Positions 63,060-64,000 of a stretch of 64,000 nt of DNA are shown here, in pieces; position 1 is the first letter of the stretch; every line of letters begins with the position of its first letter. The DNA is from Salipaludibacillus neizhouensis (GTDB lineage Bacteria > Bacillota > Bacilli > Bacillales > Salisediminibacteriaceae). Made by a program: the position numbers and the translations under genes. Below the pieces are notes generated by a model. It was given only the letters and a program-made list of their open reading frames with translations, was not told the DNA's origin and made no database searches. Where the stretch lies: contig NZ_KZ614147.1 in assembly GCF_002886185.1 (NCBI RefSeq), positions 79,426 to 143,425 of the forward strand. Direction: 5' to 3'.

Positions 63060-63446
63060 CTATTCCATTTCGTCTAAATAAGTTATTAATTCTTCTTTTT
63101 CATGTGTCTGATATATGAGCGTTTCCGTATCAAACACATAATATGACGGTATTTGAGAAACTTCTAATCCACCATATTTGATATTATCCACGTGGTTTTC
63201 TTGAGACGTTAGGAAAGCTTCGATAAAAGGTCTTTGCAAGATTTCTTTCAACTCTCTTACCTCCTCTTCCGTTTCTACAACGGCATAAGCAGCATAAGAA
63301 CCTTCATTTTCTGCAAGAAGGGAATGATAGGTGAATTCCTCATCACTTTCCGATAGCATTTCATCGTATGTCGAAAGACCACTGTGACTGCAAGCTACTA
63401 AAAATAATAATATCATCATTAAAAACATCGAAATAATATTCTTCAT
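63060..63446 (-). CDS. Small lipoprotein, possibly thioredoxin-like
   Basis: 128 residues; lipobox FLVAC (Cys19) after a hydrophobic signal; AGGAGG before the ATG. The C-terminal half (VSQIPSYYVFDTETLIYQTH, then EKEELITYLDE) resembles the end of a thioredoxin fold with a cis-Pro segment (IPSYYVFD). No C-x-x-C pair is present, so disulfide chemistry is unlikely. Surface-anchored; function unknown. Confidence 0.75.
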   Translation of the reverse strand: MKNIISMFLMMILLFLVACSHSGLSTYDEMLSESDEEFTYHSLLAENEGSYAAYAVVETEEEVRELKEILQRPFIEAFLTSQENHVDNIKYGGLEVSQIPSYYVFDTETLIYQTHEKEELITYLDEME

Positions 63447-63562
63447 ATATACCTCCTGAATATTTTTTATAATTGTTCTTTATTTTTACTAACTCCGAGT
63501 AGCGCCGCAACAGCACCAAAGGCTTATTGAGCTATTGCTCACCCGTTTGTTGAATAAGAAAT

Positions 63563-64000
63563 TTAATCTTGTGTGATTAAACCGTATCTGCTTTTTTTAC
63601 CCATCCATGAACTCACATCACGCCATTTAAGACCCTTTGCAGAAACCCAGCTATTTGTACCATGAGTAAAATCATTTGATTCCCAATCATAATCATCAGC
63701 CCAATAAAAAAGACCTTCGTGTAAAATAAGTTTTGCTTCATAAATGATTGGGTCATAGTTTATCGGACTTGGAATGATGTGAAATTGAGTTACTCCTTCA
63801 AAAAGCAGTTCAATTGCAGAAGGATTATCACACTGTCTTTGGAAAAGGATTCGTACATTAGTATCAAGCTCTGTTGACATACCCATTGATAAATTTTCAT
63901 CTACATAGCTTTCCGTCCACATATATAATTCCTTTAAGCAACTATCATGAAACCCACCAAATGTATCTAAGAGATTTTCAATATCATTACTATCTTTAAG
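63563..64000 (-). CDS. Hypothetical protein, 5' end outside window
   Basis: The frame is open from 64000: NDIENLLDTFGGFHDSCLKE, then LYMWTESYVDENLSMGMSTE and on to ISRYGLITQD-type end at 63563. The ATG at 63922 is therefore probably internal. It resembles an uncharacterised family of small cytoplasmic Bacillus proteins (FGGFHDSC, LFQRQ blocks). Nothing suggests an enzyme. Confidence 0.6.
   Translation of the reverse strand, partial: LKDSNDIENLLDTFGGFHDSCLKELYMWTESYVDENLSMGMSTELDTNVRILFQRQCDNPSAIELLFEGVTQFHIIPSPINYDPIIYEAKLILHEGLFYWADDYDWESNDFTHGTNSWVSAKGLKWRDVSSWMGKKSRYGLITQD

Overview
The window looks like accessory-rich chromosome of a Bacillaceae member (Bacillota, Bacillus/Oceanobacillus-like). 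It is AT-rich, has strong AGGAGG-type ribosome sites, a PerR-type box at katG, a Bce/Lan-type antibiotic-response locus, a DUF4179 sigma/anti-sigma pair, and IS3, IS21 and IS110 elements. The species cannot be fixed from the sequence. I see no rRNA, tRNA or CRISPR array.

Layout. 1-7.8 kb: Rrf2 regulator (cut by the window edge), YhgE/Pip membrane protein, two decayed genes, a lipoprotein, and katG with a PerR-box promoter. 7.9-20 kb: a mosaic of single-gene functions (DUF2071, acetyltransferases, transglutaminase-like, alpha/beta hydrolases, DinB, Nudix, kinase, histidine phosphatase) mixed with truncated genes, plus a tetR-GNAT-dehydrogenase operon with a clear palindromic operator. 20-24.8 kb: HxlR/nitroreductase pair, an IS3 remnant and several pseudogenes. 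24.8-31.7 kb: a lantibiotic/peptide-antibiotic resistance locus (lanFEG-type transporter, a BceB-like permease lacking its extracellular domain, BceRS-like two-component system, BceA-like ATPase) with a shared operator in both promoters. 31.7-38.8 kb: IS3 remnant, AhpD-like/TetR pair, two HxlR regulators, NAD(P)H oxidoreductase, IS21 element and a third, truncated hxlR.

39-46.6 kb is the most striking region. Six co-directional, mostly overlapping genes encode an XRE-ImmA/IrrE protein, a PIN-domain protein, a 49-residue protein, a SIR2-like protein, a small middle protein and a 959-residue Rad50/SMC-like ATPase. The last three match the architecture and order of Lamassu/ABC-three-component anti-phage systems with a SIR2 effector. 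Directly downstream lies an array of 20-bp-period repeats with a 25-bp-arm inverted repeat.

47-54.4 kb: redox and electrophile-stress genes (LysR/rhodanese, Lrp/old yellow enzyme, LysR/old yellow enzyme/RidA). 54.4-61.2 kb: methyltransferase, acetyltransferase, a small membrane protein, and two nearly identical direct IS110 copies flanking a dihydrofolate reductase with Tyr102. Each IS110 copy has a conserved noncoding 3' region framed by an inverted repeat, a candidate bridge RNA. Dispersed intergenic hairpin repeats surround them. 61.2-64 kb: anti-sigma factor and ECF sigma factor (with no ordinary start codon), a lipoprotein and a partial gene at the edge.

The recurring themes are stress response (KatG, HxlR, OYE, AhpD, NQO), cell-envelope antibiotic response, phage defence, and heavy gene decay with several truncations, frameshifts and nonsense codons.
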